Of a stretch of DNA of 64,000 bases, positions 1 through 9,945 are shown piece by piece; the stretch's first letter is position 1, and every line of letters begins with the position of its first letter. Below the pieces are notes generated by a model. It did no database searches and was not told where the DNA came from. It was given only the letters and a program-made list of their open reading frames with translations. The translations under genes were made by a program, and so were the position numbers. Source of the stretch: Closterium sp. Naga37s-1 (lineage: Eukaryota > Streptophyta > Zygnematophyceae > Desmidiales > Closteriaceae). The stretch spans positions 101,622-165,621 of the forward strand of contig CANJKZ010000466.1 in the NCBI GenBank assembly GCA_947471745.1, in the 5' to 3' direction.

Positions 1-1277
1 GAGAATGTTGGACTCGAGAATGTTGGACTCGAGAATGTTGGACTCGAGAATGTTGGACACGAGAATGTTGGACACAAGAATGTTGGACTCGAGAATGTTG
101 GACTCGAGAATGTTGGACACTCGAGAATGCTGGACTCGAGAATGCTGGACCCGAGAATGTTGGACACTCGATAATGTTGGACTCGAGAATGTTGGACTCG
201 GGAATGTTGGACTCGAGAATGTGGGACACGAGAATGTTGGACACACGAGAATGTTGGACACGAGAATGTTGGACTTGAGAATGTTGGATTCGAGAATGTT
301 GGACTCGACAATGTTGGACACTCAAGAATGTTGGACACTCGAAAATGTTGGACACGAGAATGTTGGACACGAGAATGTTGGACTCGAGAATGTTGGACTC
401 GAGAATGTTGGACACGAGAATGTTGGACACGAGAATATTGGGCACGAGAATATTGGACACTCGAGAATGTTGGACACTCGAGAATATTGGACTCGAGAAT
501 GTTGGACACGAGAATATTGGACACGAGAATATTGGACACTCGAGAATGTTGGACACTCGGGAATATTGGACTCGAGAATGTTGGACTCGAGAATGTTGGA
601 CTCGAGAATGTTGGACTCGAGAATGTTGAACTCGAGAATGTTGGACTCGAGAATGTTGGACTCGAGATTGTTGGTCTCGAGAATATTGGACACGAGAATG
701 TTGGACTCGAGAATGTTGGACCCGAGAATGTTGGACACGATAATGTTGGACACGAGAAAATGTTGGACACTCGAGAATGTTGGACTCGAGAATGTTGGAC
801 TCGAGAATGTTGGACTCGAGAATGTTGGACACGAGAATGTTGGACACGAGAATGTTGGACAAAAGAATGTTGGACACTCGAGAATGTTGGACTCGAGAAT
901 GTTGGACACTAGAATGTTGGACACTAGAATGTTGGACACGAGAATGTTGGACACGAGAATGTTGGACACGAGAATGTTGGTCACGAGAATGTTGGACTCG
1001 AGAATGTTGGACACGAGAATGCTATGTTGGACTCGAGAATGTTGGACTCGAGAATGTTGGACACGAGAATGTTGGACACGAGAATGTTGGACTCGAGAAT
1101 GTTGGACTCGAGAATGTTGGACTCGAGAATGTTGGACACTCGAGAATGTTGGACACTCGAAAATGTTGGACACGAGAATGTTGGACACGAGAATGTTGGA
1201 CACGAGAATGTTGGACACGAGATTGTTGGACTCGTGAATGTTGGACTCGAGAATGTTGGACACGAGAATGTTGGACT
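1..1277. repeat. 15-bp minisatellite, about 80 copies
   Basis: Near-perfect tandem copies of GAGAATGTTGGACTC or GAGAATGTTGGACAC, with occasional 17-bp variants ending ACACTC. The array runs off the left edge. It is mostly free of stops on both strands, so it produces long artificial reading frames that should not be called genes. It stops abruptly at about 1277, a short distance upstream of Bax inhibitor-1. Confidence 0.97.
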
Positions 1278-1473
1278 CGAAACCCCGAGAAAAAAATATC
1301 TCCAAGCTCATCAGCACAGCAGCGCGTACAAATTCCTACGCTTGCCTGTGCGAACAGATCTATCCAGCACAGCCTTATTCCCTCGCATACTCCTCCAGAA
1401 ACTAGTAACGTAGCTTGAAGATACCAGTATCATCCTTCTCGCTGCGCCGCTTGCTTCTTTCACCGCTCCTTGA

Positions 1474-4400
1474 ATCGCGTGCCATCATCTGCCATACCTC
1501 CGGCATGGCGGCTACAGCATCGCGGGGCTCGTCCCCTTTCTCAACTTCGACGCATTGAAGAACTTCTCCGCCCTCACCCCCTCGATACAGTCACATCTGC
1601 AGAAAGTCTACCTGACGCTCTCGCTGACGCTGGTCGTCGCGTCGCTAGGCGCGTACGCGCACGTGCTGTGGGGGCTCGGCGGCGCGCTCTCGTCGATAGC
1701 ATCTATCGCGGGAGAGCTTTGGCTCAACGCCACTTCCGCCGTTCCCGCTAACGAGGTCCGCCCCCTCTCCGCCTCCTCCTCTCCTCATCTGCGAGTCTCC
1801 TCTTCCGCTATTTTTCTTCCTCCTTTACTAGCTCTAACTTTTCGTCGTGTCCGTAGGCATACCAAGTTAGTATATTGTTTAGGCGATGTTCTGACGACCC
1901 CCGCAATGCAAGCAAAGCGACGAAGATTTTCCGATGTGTAGCCAACCGTTTTTTTCTTCAAAAACTCCTTTCTTTGTCTTCCCGTCTCGTAACACCCTTT
2001 CCCACCTTTTCCCCGTCTCTCACTTCCCACGCGTTGCGGGGTCCTCGCGAATCTTTCGCTAGTCGTTTCGCTTTCGCCTGCTTCTCGCCATCGCCTTCTC
2101 GCACGGCTGCTCCATCGGCCCACTCGTCGATGCTGTTATTCAAATCATCCCCTGGTAGGTCTCCGGATATGGTAGCCTTAGGTCACCCTGGGTAGGAGAG
2201 TTTTACAACCAATTGTTTAACGTTTCTCATATTTACTAGTGTTTCAACCAAGTGTTAAACGCTTGGTATCCGGTAACCCTCAAACTGTCGCACAACTCCA
2301 CTGAAGGTTGGCCCAGGTTGAAACGATTGGTTGGGAACCTACAAACTTGCTTGGCGGTATGCGCAGGGATGTGCCAAACCAATCATGCGATCGTGCACCC
2401 AGGTAGGTTTGGAAAACACACCTGCACGGCGACAACACGATCGCCCAAACTCCCAAACCTGCGACCAGGTTGTCGCACGAATCAAGCATGTATGTCAAGC
2501 GCAAGAGGTTCGGATGTGACCCAAACCTGCCCCTGAGCTCTTGTGTTGGCCTCAACACTTTGGAACTTCGCGCATGTATTTCCCCCGCTCGTCAAAAAAC
2601 TCGTCACTCGTCAACCAATCAGGATCTTACTTTCCCAACCAAGTGTTAAACACTAGTAACGACGGGTGTAGCTCCACCTTGGGCGACGCTGCTGGCGCTG
2701 CTGCCGCTCCTGCAGCGCTTTCTGCGCCTGCCACTGCTGATGCTGGAAGTCCGTAGTCCACCAAAACCGGGGTGGTGTCAATGGAAGGGTAAGCAAGAGG
2801 CGATGCGGCAAGAGTGGGCGAGAGGGGAGGAGCAGAGGGGGCCGTGTCTGCAGCAGCGCGGGGAGAGGGCATGGGGATAGGGGCAGACGAAGCAGTGGCA
2901 ACCGGTGGCGGCTGGTACTGCCCTTCCTGCACCAAAACCGGCGCTGCTGCTGCTGCTGCGGGTGCTGCTGCGGGTGGTGCTGCTGAGGCAGTTGGAGGAG
3001 GAGGGGGGCGATCTGGGGCAGGAGATGCAGAAGCAGGACCCCAGCCACCGTAGCTATCTACGTTGCTGCTCGACGACCCCCAATCCGAAGCACCAACACC
3101 AGCATCAGCACCGGTAACAGCACCAGCACCAGTGCCAGCACCAGCACCGTCGCCAACACTGCTTCCCATGGACCGATCACCGCTGCAAGATCCAGTCGAC
3201 ACACTCGCACCAACAGTGGCTGATGCTGCTGCTGCTGCAGCAGCAGCGGCAGCGGGAGAGAAGGGATGAGGGTGATTGGAAGTGGAGGGCCCAGAGTCCC
3301 AGCCACCATATGCTGTGGGAGGCGGGGGGGCAGCATCCCATCCACCCATGTCTGATCCAGCAGTGGCACTGAGACCGCTGCCAGCAGCTGACTGACAACT
3401 ACTGTCTCGTTGACTCCCCTGCTGCTGCTGCTGTCCCGAGGGTGTCCGCACCTGGCGCTGTGGAAGAAGATGCGAGCATTAACCGCATGTATGTCAAGCG
3501 CAGAACCACCCATTGATTAGCCTAACCCAGTACAACCGTGGAAAGCACAATAGTAGGTTAACCGCCTGGTAACGCGCGGTTTTTCTTTTCTCGATTTCTC
3601 TCTGCCCATTCTACACCAACCCCCATCTCGTCCTCCTCCCTTTGTCCCTCCTCATCTCCCACCCTCGCCGTCCTGCCTACATGCTCGTCGTTTCACTCCC
3701 CTGCTCTCCATCTCTGCATTTGCGCTCTTCGGCATCACTCTCCTCTCACTCTCCCCTCACCTCCCAGTCTGCTAGTCACAGCATTCGTCGCAACAGCAGC
3801 CATCTTCCTGTGCTTCTCAGGAGTGGCGCTGCTGGCTAAGCGCAGGGAGTACCTCTACCTGGGGGGCTTCCTCGCCTCTGCCGTCTCCACCATGCTCGCC
3901 CTGCGCCTCGCTAACAATCTTCTTTGGCGGCTCTAACGCTGTTTTCCAGATCGAGGTACGTCTGTGAGTAATGATGTTTCTGTGTGCCGATTCAGTGTCT
4001 CTGTAGAGTGTGACAAGAGTACCTCTACCCGCGGGGCTTCCCCTCCTCTGCTGTTTCCACCATGCCCTCCCAGCGCTTCGCCTCTATCTTCTTCGGCAGT
4101 TTCGATGTGTCGTTCAGTTCGAGGTACGTGTGTGTGTGCTCTCTCCGGTATACACAGACTTACGAATCTAATCACGTTGTAGCTGCTTCATTTCTGCATC
4201 ATCTCGCACGTTTTCTCAAACCCCTCCCTCACTCCCTCTTCCACGCCCCTCTCATTGTCTGCCCCGTTCACCCCACCAGCTGTTCAGGGTCTCCTGGTGT
4301 TCGCAGGCCACATCATGTACGACACACAGGTGCTGCTGGAGAAGGCGGGTGTGCCTGCTGAAATCGCTCCCTTGCTACATATCTCACACGTTCTTTCAAC

Positions 4401-6630
4401 CCCTTTCCCACCCCCTCTCCCACACCCTCTTCCACCTCCTCTTTCGCACAGCTGTACGACGCCCTCCTGGTGTTCGCCAGATAGATCATATACGACACAC
4501 AGATGCTGGTGAAGAGAGTCAGTGTGCCTGCTTTTTCCACTAATATCCTCGTCCCATCTCCTCTCCCCGTCTGTCTCTTTTACCCCACCAGCTGTATGGA
4601 GGCCTCCTGTGTCAGAATATAATGCTTGTCTAGTCTGTAGTGGGGTACTCAATAGTGAGTATAACCCTGTTAGGGCTTGCTATTTGTACCTCCCTCCTTT
4701 CTAGTCAAACCCTCCTTTGCTCATTTCTCTCTTGCCTAGCTAGGTAAACCCTAGCTATGGCTCCTCATCATTCCTCATTCTTCACATGGTAACAGAGCTG
4801 TTACGCTCTTGGCCTGTGGGCCCACCTGCTTCCGCTGCTTTCCTGTCTGTCGTGCGCCCCGTGGCGCGCGACGCTGTTTTTCCTTCCCGCCACGCACTCG
4901 GGGCGCATGGCGGTTTTCTGCCCGCCGTGCGCCCCGAGGCGCGTGGCAGCTTCCTGCTTCACGCGTCCCCCCGGGGACCCGCGCGTCCCCCCCCCCCGTC
5001 GACGGTCGCGTCGCCCCCCCTGGAGCCCGTCGCGTCGCCCCGCAACCTGCGCGCGTCCCTCGCTGCCTCGTCGCGACGCCCTGGGGAGCCGCTCGCGGCC
5101 CCCCACTGCCCCGTCGTGGTGCCCTGGGGAGCCGTGCGCGGCCCCTGCTATCCCGTCACGGCGCCCTGGGGAGCCGCGCGCGGCCCCTGCTGCCCCGTCG
5201 CGACGCCCTAAGGAGCCGCGCGCGACCCCCCGCTGCCCCGTCGCGGCGCCCTGGGGAGCCGCGCGCGGCCCCCCGCTGCCCCGTCGCAGCGCCCTGGGGG
5301 CCGCGCGCCGTCCCCCGAGCTGCTGCCCGCGCTCCTGCCCCGTGCTGCCCGTTTTAGGGTTTGGGGGTGGCGAGTGTGGGGGTGGCGGGTATGGGGGTGG
5401 CGGGTGTGTGCGTCTTCCCCTGCTCCTCCTCCTCCTCCGTCTCCCACTGCTGCAGCTGCCGCTGAGGGGGGTGGGTGTGTGGGAGCCGAAGGAGTGGTGG
5501 TAGGGGGGTGTCGTGGGAGTGAAACTAGGGGTGCAGCAGGGGGTGTGAAAGGGGTGTGGGACAGGTGGGGGTGGTTGAGTGGAGGTGGCCGCCGTGAAGC
5601 CAGCAGCTCCAGTCGCCTGTGAAACCATTGCGCCAGTTGCCCGTGAGCCCGTCGGGCTACATCATATACGACACACAGGTGGTGCTGGAGAGGGCGGTGC
5701 GGCTGCGTGCTACTCTCTCTCACTCCTTTCACCCACCTCTCCCTTTCACCCCACCAGCTGTACGGAGGCCTGCTGGTATTCGCTGGCTATATCGTCTACG
5801 ACACGCAGGTGCTGCTGGAGAGGGCGAGGCAGGGCCAGTGCGACCACGTGGTGGACGCCCTCGAGCTTCTTTTGGACTTTGTCGCCGTCTTCGTGCGCAT
5901 CCTCTTCATCCTGGTATGTCTGTAACCAACCACCTTTGTTAACCACACCACACCGCGCCACACCCCATCGGCACCACATTCTATGCTGCACCTGCCACGG
6001 GGACGACGTGGGAGAGGGGGAGAAGCAGGGTCATTGCGACCACGTGGTGGACGCCCCGAGCTCCTGTCAGGCTTTGTCGCTGTCTTCGTGCGCATCCTCT
6101 TCATCCTGGTGAGTCTGCGTCTGCAACCTGTGTGCCATCCGCCACACTTCCACCACACCTGGTCACTGCCTGGATGCGGTAGTATACCACACACACCCCA
6201 TCCCGTCCCGCCAATGCCACCACGTGGCTGATGCGCTCGAGCTGATGCTTGACTTTGTCGCTGTCTTCGTGCTCATCCTCTTCAAACTCCATATTAGTCG
6301 CTGACTAGAGTGTGCATGCCATGCCATCCAGTCATCTCAGGCCGCCCTCCTCATCAGCATGACGTGTCGTGTCGCCTGAGCTGCCTTAGTCCAGTGCTTA
6401 TTGCTGAAGCACCCTCACTTGCTCACTCCCACCCCTCTCATCAGCTCATCATCTCTCATGCTATGCTGTGTCGTGCCGTGCTGTCTTGTGCTGTGCCATG
6501 TCATGCTGTGTCTATGCTTCTCTTGCTCTGTGTTGCTGCATGTGCTGGGCAGACAAGGAAGGAGGAGAGGGAGGAGGAGCAGCGGGCATCATCCAAGCGC
6601 AGAACTGCTGCCAGCACCTCTCGCCGTTAA
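1474..6630 (+). CDS. BI-1: Bax inhibitor-1 (TMBIM6 family), multi-exon, start not resolved
   Basis: Multi-spanning ER membrane protein that suppresses cell death and modulates calcium leak. Exons by eye: about 1474-1755, 2063-2154, 3768-3955, 5758-5913, 6553-6630. Recognisable segments are LKNFSALTPSIQSHLQKVYL in exon 1, CSIGPLVDAVIQIIP in exon 2, LLAKRREYLYLGGFLASAVS in exon 3, GGLLVFAGYIVYDTQVLLER and DFVAVFVRILFIL in exon 4, and a short charged Lys/Arg/Glu tail in exon 5. Phases agree at all junctions except that exon 3 (188 nt) holds one base too many near 3911-3917, where the frame jumps from ALRLAN to TIFFGGSNAVFQIE. The exon 1 frame is open back to 1474 but has no ATG, so a short 5' exon or an indel is missing. 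The gene is either expressed with a base-level assembly error or recently broken. Confidence 0.85.
2233..2659. mobile_element. Possible MITE in Bax inhibitor-1 intron 2
   Basis: A perfect 12-bp inverted pair, TTACTAGTGTTT at 2233-2244 and AAACACTAGTAA at 2648-2659, bounds a 427-bp segment that contains several CAAACCTG-like words. I see no clear target-site duplication, so this is only a candidate. Confidence 0.35.
2627..3451 (-). pseudogene. GW/WG-rich, Ala/Pro-rich terminal-exon fragment in antisense inside an intron
   Basis: A 274-codon open frame on the minus strand begins directly after a splice-acceptor-like CGCCAG, with no ATG, and ends at a stop. It has a short poly-Gln start, then GGWDAAPPPP, YGGWDSGP, SDWGSS and YGGWGPAS, separated by long Ala and Pro/Ala stretches. 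This is the composition of a disordered C-terminal tail. I do not recognise the parent gene. GW/WG pairs occur in Argonaute-binding proteins, but four pairs are weak evidence. An 18-bp perfect direct repeat (GCATGTATGTCAAGCGCA) lies at 2486-2503 and 3485-3502, bracketing it. The simplest reading is a gene fragment carried into the Bax inhibitor-1 intron by a mobile element. A nested antisense gene is the alternative. Confidence 0.45.
4019..4620 (+). repeat. Decayed partial copies of Bax inhibitor-1 exons 3 and 4
   Basis: 4019-4122 repeats the 3' end of exon 3 (YLYPRGFPSSAVSTM, then RFASIFFGS). 4280-4350, 4452-4515 and 4591-4612 each follow a CACCAG- or CACAG-like acceptor and repeat the start of exon 4 (LLVFAG, YDTQ). 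The exon 4 copies have deletions or stops and cannot be translated in phase. They lie upstream of the intact exon at 5758, so they act as extra candidate acceptors. Confidence 0.8.
4632..5600 (+). mobile_element. LTR-retrotransposon remnant with primer-binding site
   Basis: A segment opening near TGTTAGGGC and closing ...TTCTTCA is followed by TGGTAACAGAGC, one base from TGGTATCAGAGC, the initiator tRNA-Met primer-binding site of many plant elements. Downstream is very GC-rich sequence with a minisatellite. I see no second LTR, gag or pol, so this would be a truncated insertion inside Bax inhibitor-1 intron 3. Confidence 0.4.
5078..5325. repeat. About 42-bp GC-rich minisatellite, about 6 copies
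   Basis: The unit starts GCCCTGGGGAGCCGCGCGCG and ends near GCCCCGTCGCGGC. Copies begin near 5078, 5120, 5162, 5204, 5246 and 5288 and differ at a few bases. It lies within the retroelement remnant. Long frames across it on both strands are by-products of the lack of A/T. Confidence 0.85.
5650..5697 (+). repeat. Partial copy of Bax inhibitor-1 exon 4 start
   Basis: Reads SGYIIYDTQVVLERAV, matching exon 4, but has lost the acceptor and first codons. It lies immediately upstream of the real exon 4. Confidence 0.75.
6008..6303 (+). repeat. Two partial copies of Bax inhibitor-1 exon 4 end
   Basis: 6026-6115 repeats CDHVVDA and the segment encoding VAVFVRILFIL, including a donor-like CTGGTGAG. 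6211-6303 repeats HHVADALELMLDFVAVFVLIL and then runs to a stop. Both carry indels relative to the intact exon 5758-5913. Confidence 0.8.
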
Positions 6631-7270
6631 GACTCTTTTGTCCTTAACTCAAAAGCCGCTGGCACTAATTACAGGAGTGTTCCCACCAATGCCAAACCTG
6701 CTGTTAGCTATGCAGAAATTTTCTTCTGCAGACGCGCACCAGTATCCATTGAAAGATTGTCGCGCTTCAGATCCATCTACAGAATTCCTATAGCATCTCT
6801 TACACTTTCAGTTCATTGTAACCTGGAATGGAAACAACAAGTGTAACACTACGGCATGAACTGCTGCTGATAACACAAGCTGCACTTGGCTCATCCCATA
6901 CATGCTCCAGTCGCAACAAACCCACCCCATAATAACGAACCATCAACCGTTGCTGATTGCGACGCACATTCGCCCCATCCACTCTGTGTATACTCCAGCC
7001 GCAGCAGTGCATCGCGCCGCATTGATCAAACACAAGCCATGTCCTGATCTGCTCCCAGAGCTCGCAACGGACGACCGCAACCAGCGTAGCTTCTCCCCGA
7101 GCGACAGGCTGTGCGACGCTCCCGTCGGTGTCGCGTCGACCTAGGCCGACAACCGTCGCACGTCGCACCGTCGCCGCTTTTCATCCGCGATTCCGCCGCT
7201 CCGAGAGTCGACGCACAAGTCACCGCATTTCCGTTGCTCCCTGCCCGTGATCCCCCCCAGACCCAATCGA
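6631..7270. other. Intergenic: Bax inhibitor-1 3' flank and exonuclease 5' flank
   Basis: No coding sequence recognised. The right half is C/T-rich and presumably contains the promoter and leader of the exonuclease gene. I see no clear TATA box. Confidence 0.5.
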
Positions 7271-9602
7271 ATGCTCCTCGCGTATTCTCTCCGCCGTCCC
7301 TTCCGCCATTCGCGCCTCCTACCGCGCGCTCTTCCTTTCCCTCCGCCGCTCACTCCCCATTCCCCTCCGTCGCCGCGTCCCCTGCTCCGCTCCCCGCTCT
7401 GCCCCTCCCTCCGCTGTTTACACTCGCGTGAGCTTTGGAGTCGACTCAATAATCGGCCTGAGCTAGCGACCTCTCCCCGACGGTGCTTGCCAGAGGAGCG
7501 ACCTCTCCCCGACGGGTGGGCTGAGCGAGCCACCTCTCTCAGGCGATTCCGCCTCCCTGTCGCCCTCGCGTGCCTCTTTCAGCCGTTTCTCGCAATCGGG
7601 GCTTTAAACGGCGTTACGGCTGTTGGGACGCCGCATGGTGTGACTGTAACGGATGTTGGCGGGCTGCGGCGGAGCATGCGGATGGGGATTCATGTACCTG
7701 CAGGGATAAAGCCAGGTGTGACTGTAGTGAGTGCGAGAGGGAGTGCGAGAGGAGGGATTGTAAGAAAAGGGAGAGGGAAGAAAGGGAGTGTGAAAGAAGG
7801 GAATGTGAGAGAAGGGAATGTGATACAAGTGGGTGTGAGAGCGTGGAGAGCGGCAGAGGAAACGGTGATAACAAAGAGGGTGACTGTAGGGAGAGTGGCA
7901 GTATCAAGAAAAAACTCAACCGTAGAAGTAGTGGCAAAAGCAGAGGAATCAGAAGCAGCAGCAGGGGCAGCGGCGGCAGCGGCGCGACCAAGACAACGGC
8001 GACGAGGGAAGCCAAAACACGACAAGGAGAAAGACCCCGGGGAGCCAGAGCAAGCTGCCGAGGATGCTTATAACGAGGACGGCCCGCAGCCAGTGGTGAT
8101 TCTGCTGGACTTTGAGACGACCGGGCAGGGCACCACGCAGAACCGCATAGTGGAGCTGGCGCTGAGGGACGTGGCGGGGGGCCGGGGGGCAGCGCTGCAC
8201 ACGCTGGTGAACCCGTTCCCGCGGGTCATTTCTGCCGACGCGGAGAGGGTTCATGGAATCAGCATGCGCATGGTCAACTGCCCCTCCGTTCCCCAGTGAG
8301 TCGTCCCCCTTTGAGTGCTGAGCGCTCTCCGGATGCGCAGGCAGTGCATGAATCAGCATGCGCATGGTCAACCGCCCGTCCGTGCCCCAGTGAGTGCCCC
8401 TTGTGAGTGTCGGGAGCTCCCTTGCCTGGCCTCCGCATGAGCATGAGCATGAGCATGAGCATGAGCATGCCCACCCGCCCGCCCCTACGTCAGTGGTGAC
8501 TGGGAGGTCCATGCCTGCCTTCTGCAGTGAGTAATGCAGTGTCAGTCAGGTGCATTCAGGGGCGCTCACTCACACCCATCTCCAAACCTTGACTCTCACT
8601 CATCCACCTGTACATATTCTCAGAGGTGCCGCGAAAGACCTTATGAGGCGTCTCAAACGACCCTTACTGTCACTCATTCATTCCTCCATTCTCTCTGCGC
8701 CCCACATCTCCCTCGCTCCTGACTTTGTTTCTCCCTCGTCACACGAATCGAATCGCCTCAGCTGGCGAGAAGCCGGGCGGCTGCTGGTGGACTTTGTGGA
8801 GGCTAGGCGGGCGGCGCAGGCAGAACAGGCAGCAGTCTCCGTACACAGCAGTGCTACCACTGGCGTCTACGTCAACACCGAGGGGGGTGCAGGGATGCGC
8901 ATGGGGATTATGAGTACAGAGATGAGTGCTGTCTCCTCTGCTGCCCCCCTGCTCCCTCCGGTGGTGCTCGTGGCGCATAATGGCTGGTCGTTTGACTTCC
9001 CTCTGCTGCGTAACGAGCTGCAGCGGGTGGGGATTGCTGTGCCGCCCGGCTGGCACTCCCTCGACTCCATGCGCCTCGTCCAAAGGCTCTTCAAAGGTGC
9101 GCTTTAAGGTGTGTTTTGAGCCGCAGCGCGGTAACATCCCAGTGCTGCCCGGCCGACACTCCCTCGACTCCATGCGCCTCGTGCAGAGGCTGTTCAAAGG
9201 TGCGCTGCTTCCTTCTTGCATATCTCTCCCACTTCTCTTCGGAGAGACTCGCACCGCAAGCCAGCGAGCAAGGGGCTGAAATTCCTTTTCTCAACACGCC
9301 TTCGCTGCTCCACGCCCCTTCTTCACCCCTTCCTTTGCACTGCTTCCCCCACTCCCCTACCATCTCTTACATGGCCTCTCTCTCCCATCTCCCTGACAGA
9401 CACGGATCGCAAGCCAGCAAGCAAGGCGCTGGGATTCCTCTTCTCAAAGCACTTCCGCTGCTCCACGCCCTTTGCCCACCCGGACCTGGCCCACCGAGCC
9501 ATGGCAGATGTGGACAAACTGGCCGAGGTGCTGGCTGCTGTGATGTGGGAGCGAGGGGTTACTGTACAACAATTGTTACAGTACACTAAACCATTCTTAT
9601 AA
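7271..9602 (+). CDS. DPD1: DEDDh 3'-5' exonuclease, DPD1-like (organelle DNA degradation)
   Basis: Exons 7271-8295, 8762-9096 and 9400-9602; phases fit and give 520 aa. ExoI is LLDFETTG (Asp280, Glu282), ExoII is AHNGWSFDFPLL (His414, Asp420), ExoIII is HRAMAD (His485, Asp490), so the DEDDh catalytic set is complete. In Arabidopsis the closest described enzyme, DPD1, degrades plastid and mitochondrial DNA. The first 60-70 residues are rich in Arg, Ser, Leu and Pro with few acids, compatible with an organelle presequence. Residues about 70-270 are low-complexity and basic, much longer than in the family, so the mature enzyme may start near 270. The ATG at 7271 is chosen as the first in frame; a GTG lies 8 codons upstream. 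The exon 1 donor is CA|GTGAGT. Other DnaQ-like exonucleases are possible. Confidence 0.8.
8340..8395 (+). repeat. Copy of the end of exonuclease exon 1
   Basis: Repeats ATCAGCATGCGCATGGTCAA and the following codons, with the CCCCAGTGAGT donor context. This is a decoy donor downstream of the true one at 8296. A short ATGAGC array follows at 8436-8466. Confidence 0.85.
9105..9310 (+). repeat. Partial copies of exonuclease exon 2 end and exon 3 start
   Basis: 9139-9196 repeats HSLDSMRLVQRLFK and its GTGCGC donor. 9249-9310 repeats RKPASKGLKFLFS of exon 3, with changes that break the frame. Both lie inside intron 2. Confidence 0.85.
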
Positions 9603-9635
9603 TAATGTGTTGAAATCTGGAAAGCAAGACCAACA

Positions 9636-9855
9636 GAGCTATGGCAGATGCGGACAAACTGGCTGAGGTGTTGGCTGCCATGATTGATTGTAGCACAACG
9701 CTACCGTATGCACCGTTGAAATATGAACCAAGCCATATTTCAATCATAAGCCAGGTGGTTTTGGTTGAACACGAAGAATTTGCATGCGGTGGACAAGTCT
9801 GCGAAGGGCATTGCTGCCAGGATGTGGGAAAGAGGGGTTACTGTACCCGATAAGG
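9636..9855 (+). repeat. Partial copies of exonuclease exon 3 end
   Basis: 9641-9690 repeats MADADKLAEVLAAM. 9790-9855 repeats a diverged version of the same segment, then MWERGVTV. They lie downstream of the stop at 9602. A different terminal exon here would change the C-terminus, but the exon ending at 9602 is complete. Confidence 0.75.
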
Positions 9856-9945
9856 GCATGTCGGTTTGCTCTGTCCTGATTGAAAATTGACTAGCGATGT
9901 ACTAAGAGAAGCTTTTGTACACTGAGAGCTGCTGGTACAACACTA

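Noticed and set aside
5..1418. Long frames of MLDSR/ENVGL and SNILV repeats on both strands
   Set aside because: They are the 15-bp minisatellite translated. Several overlapping frames are equally open, and no non-repeat protein follows.
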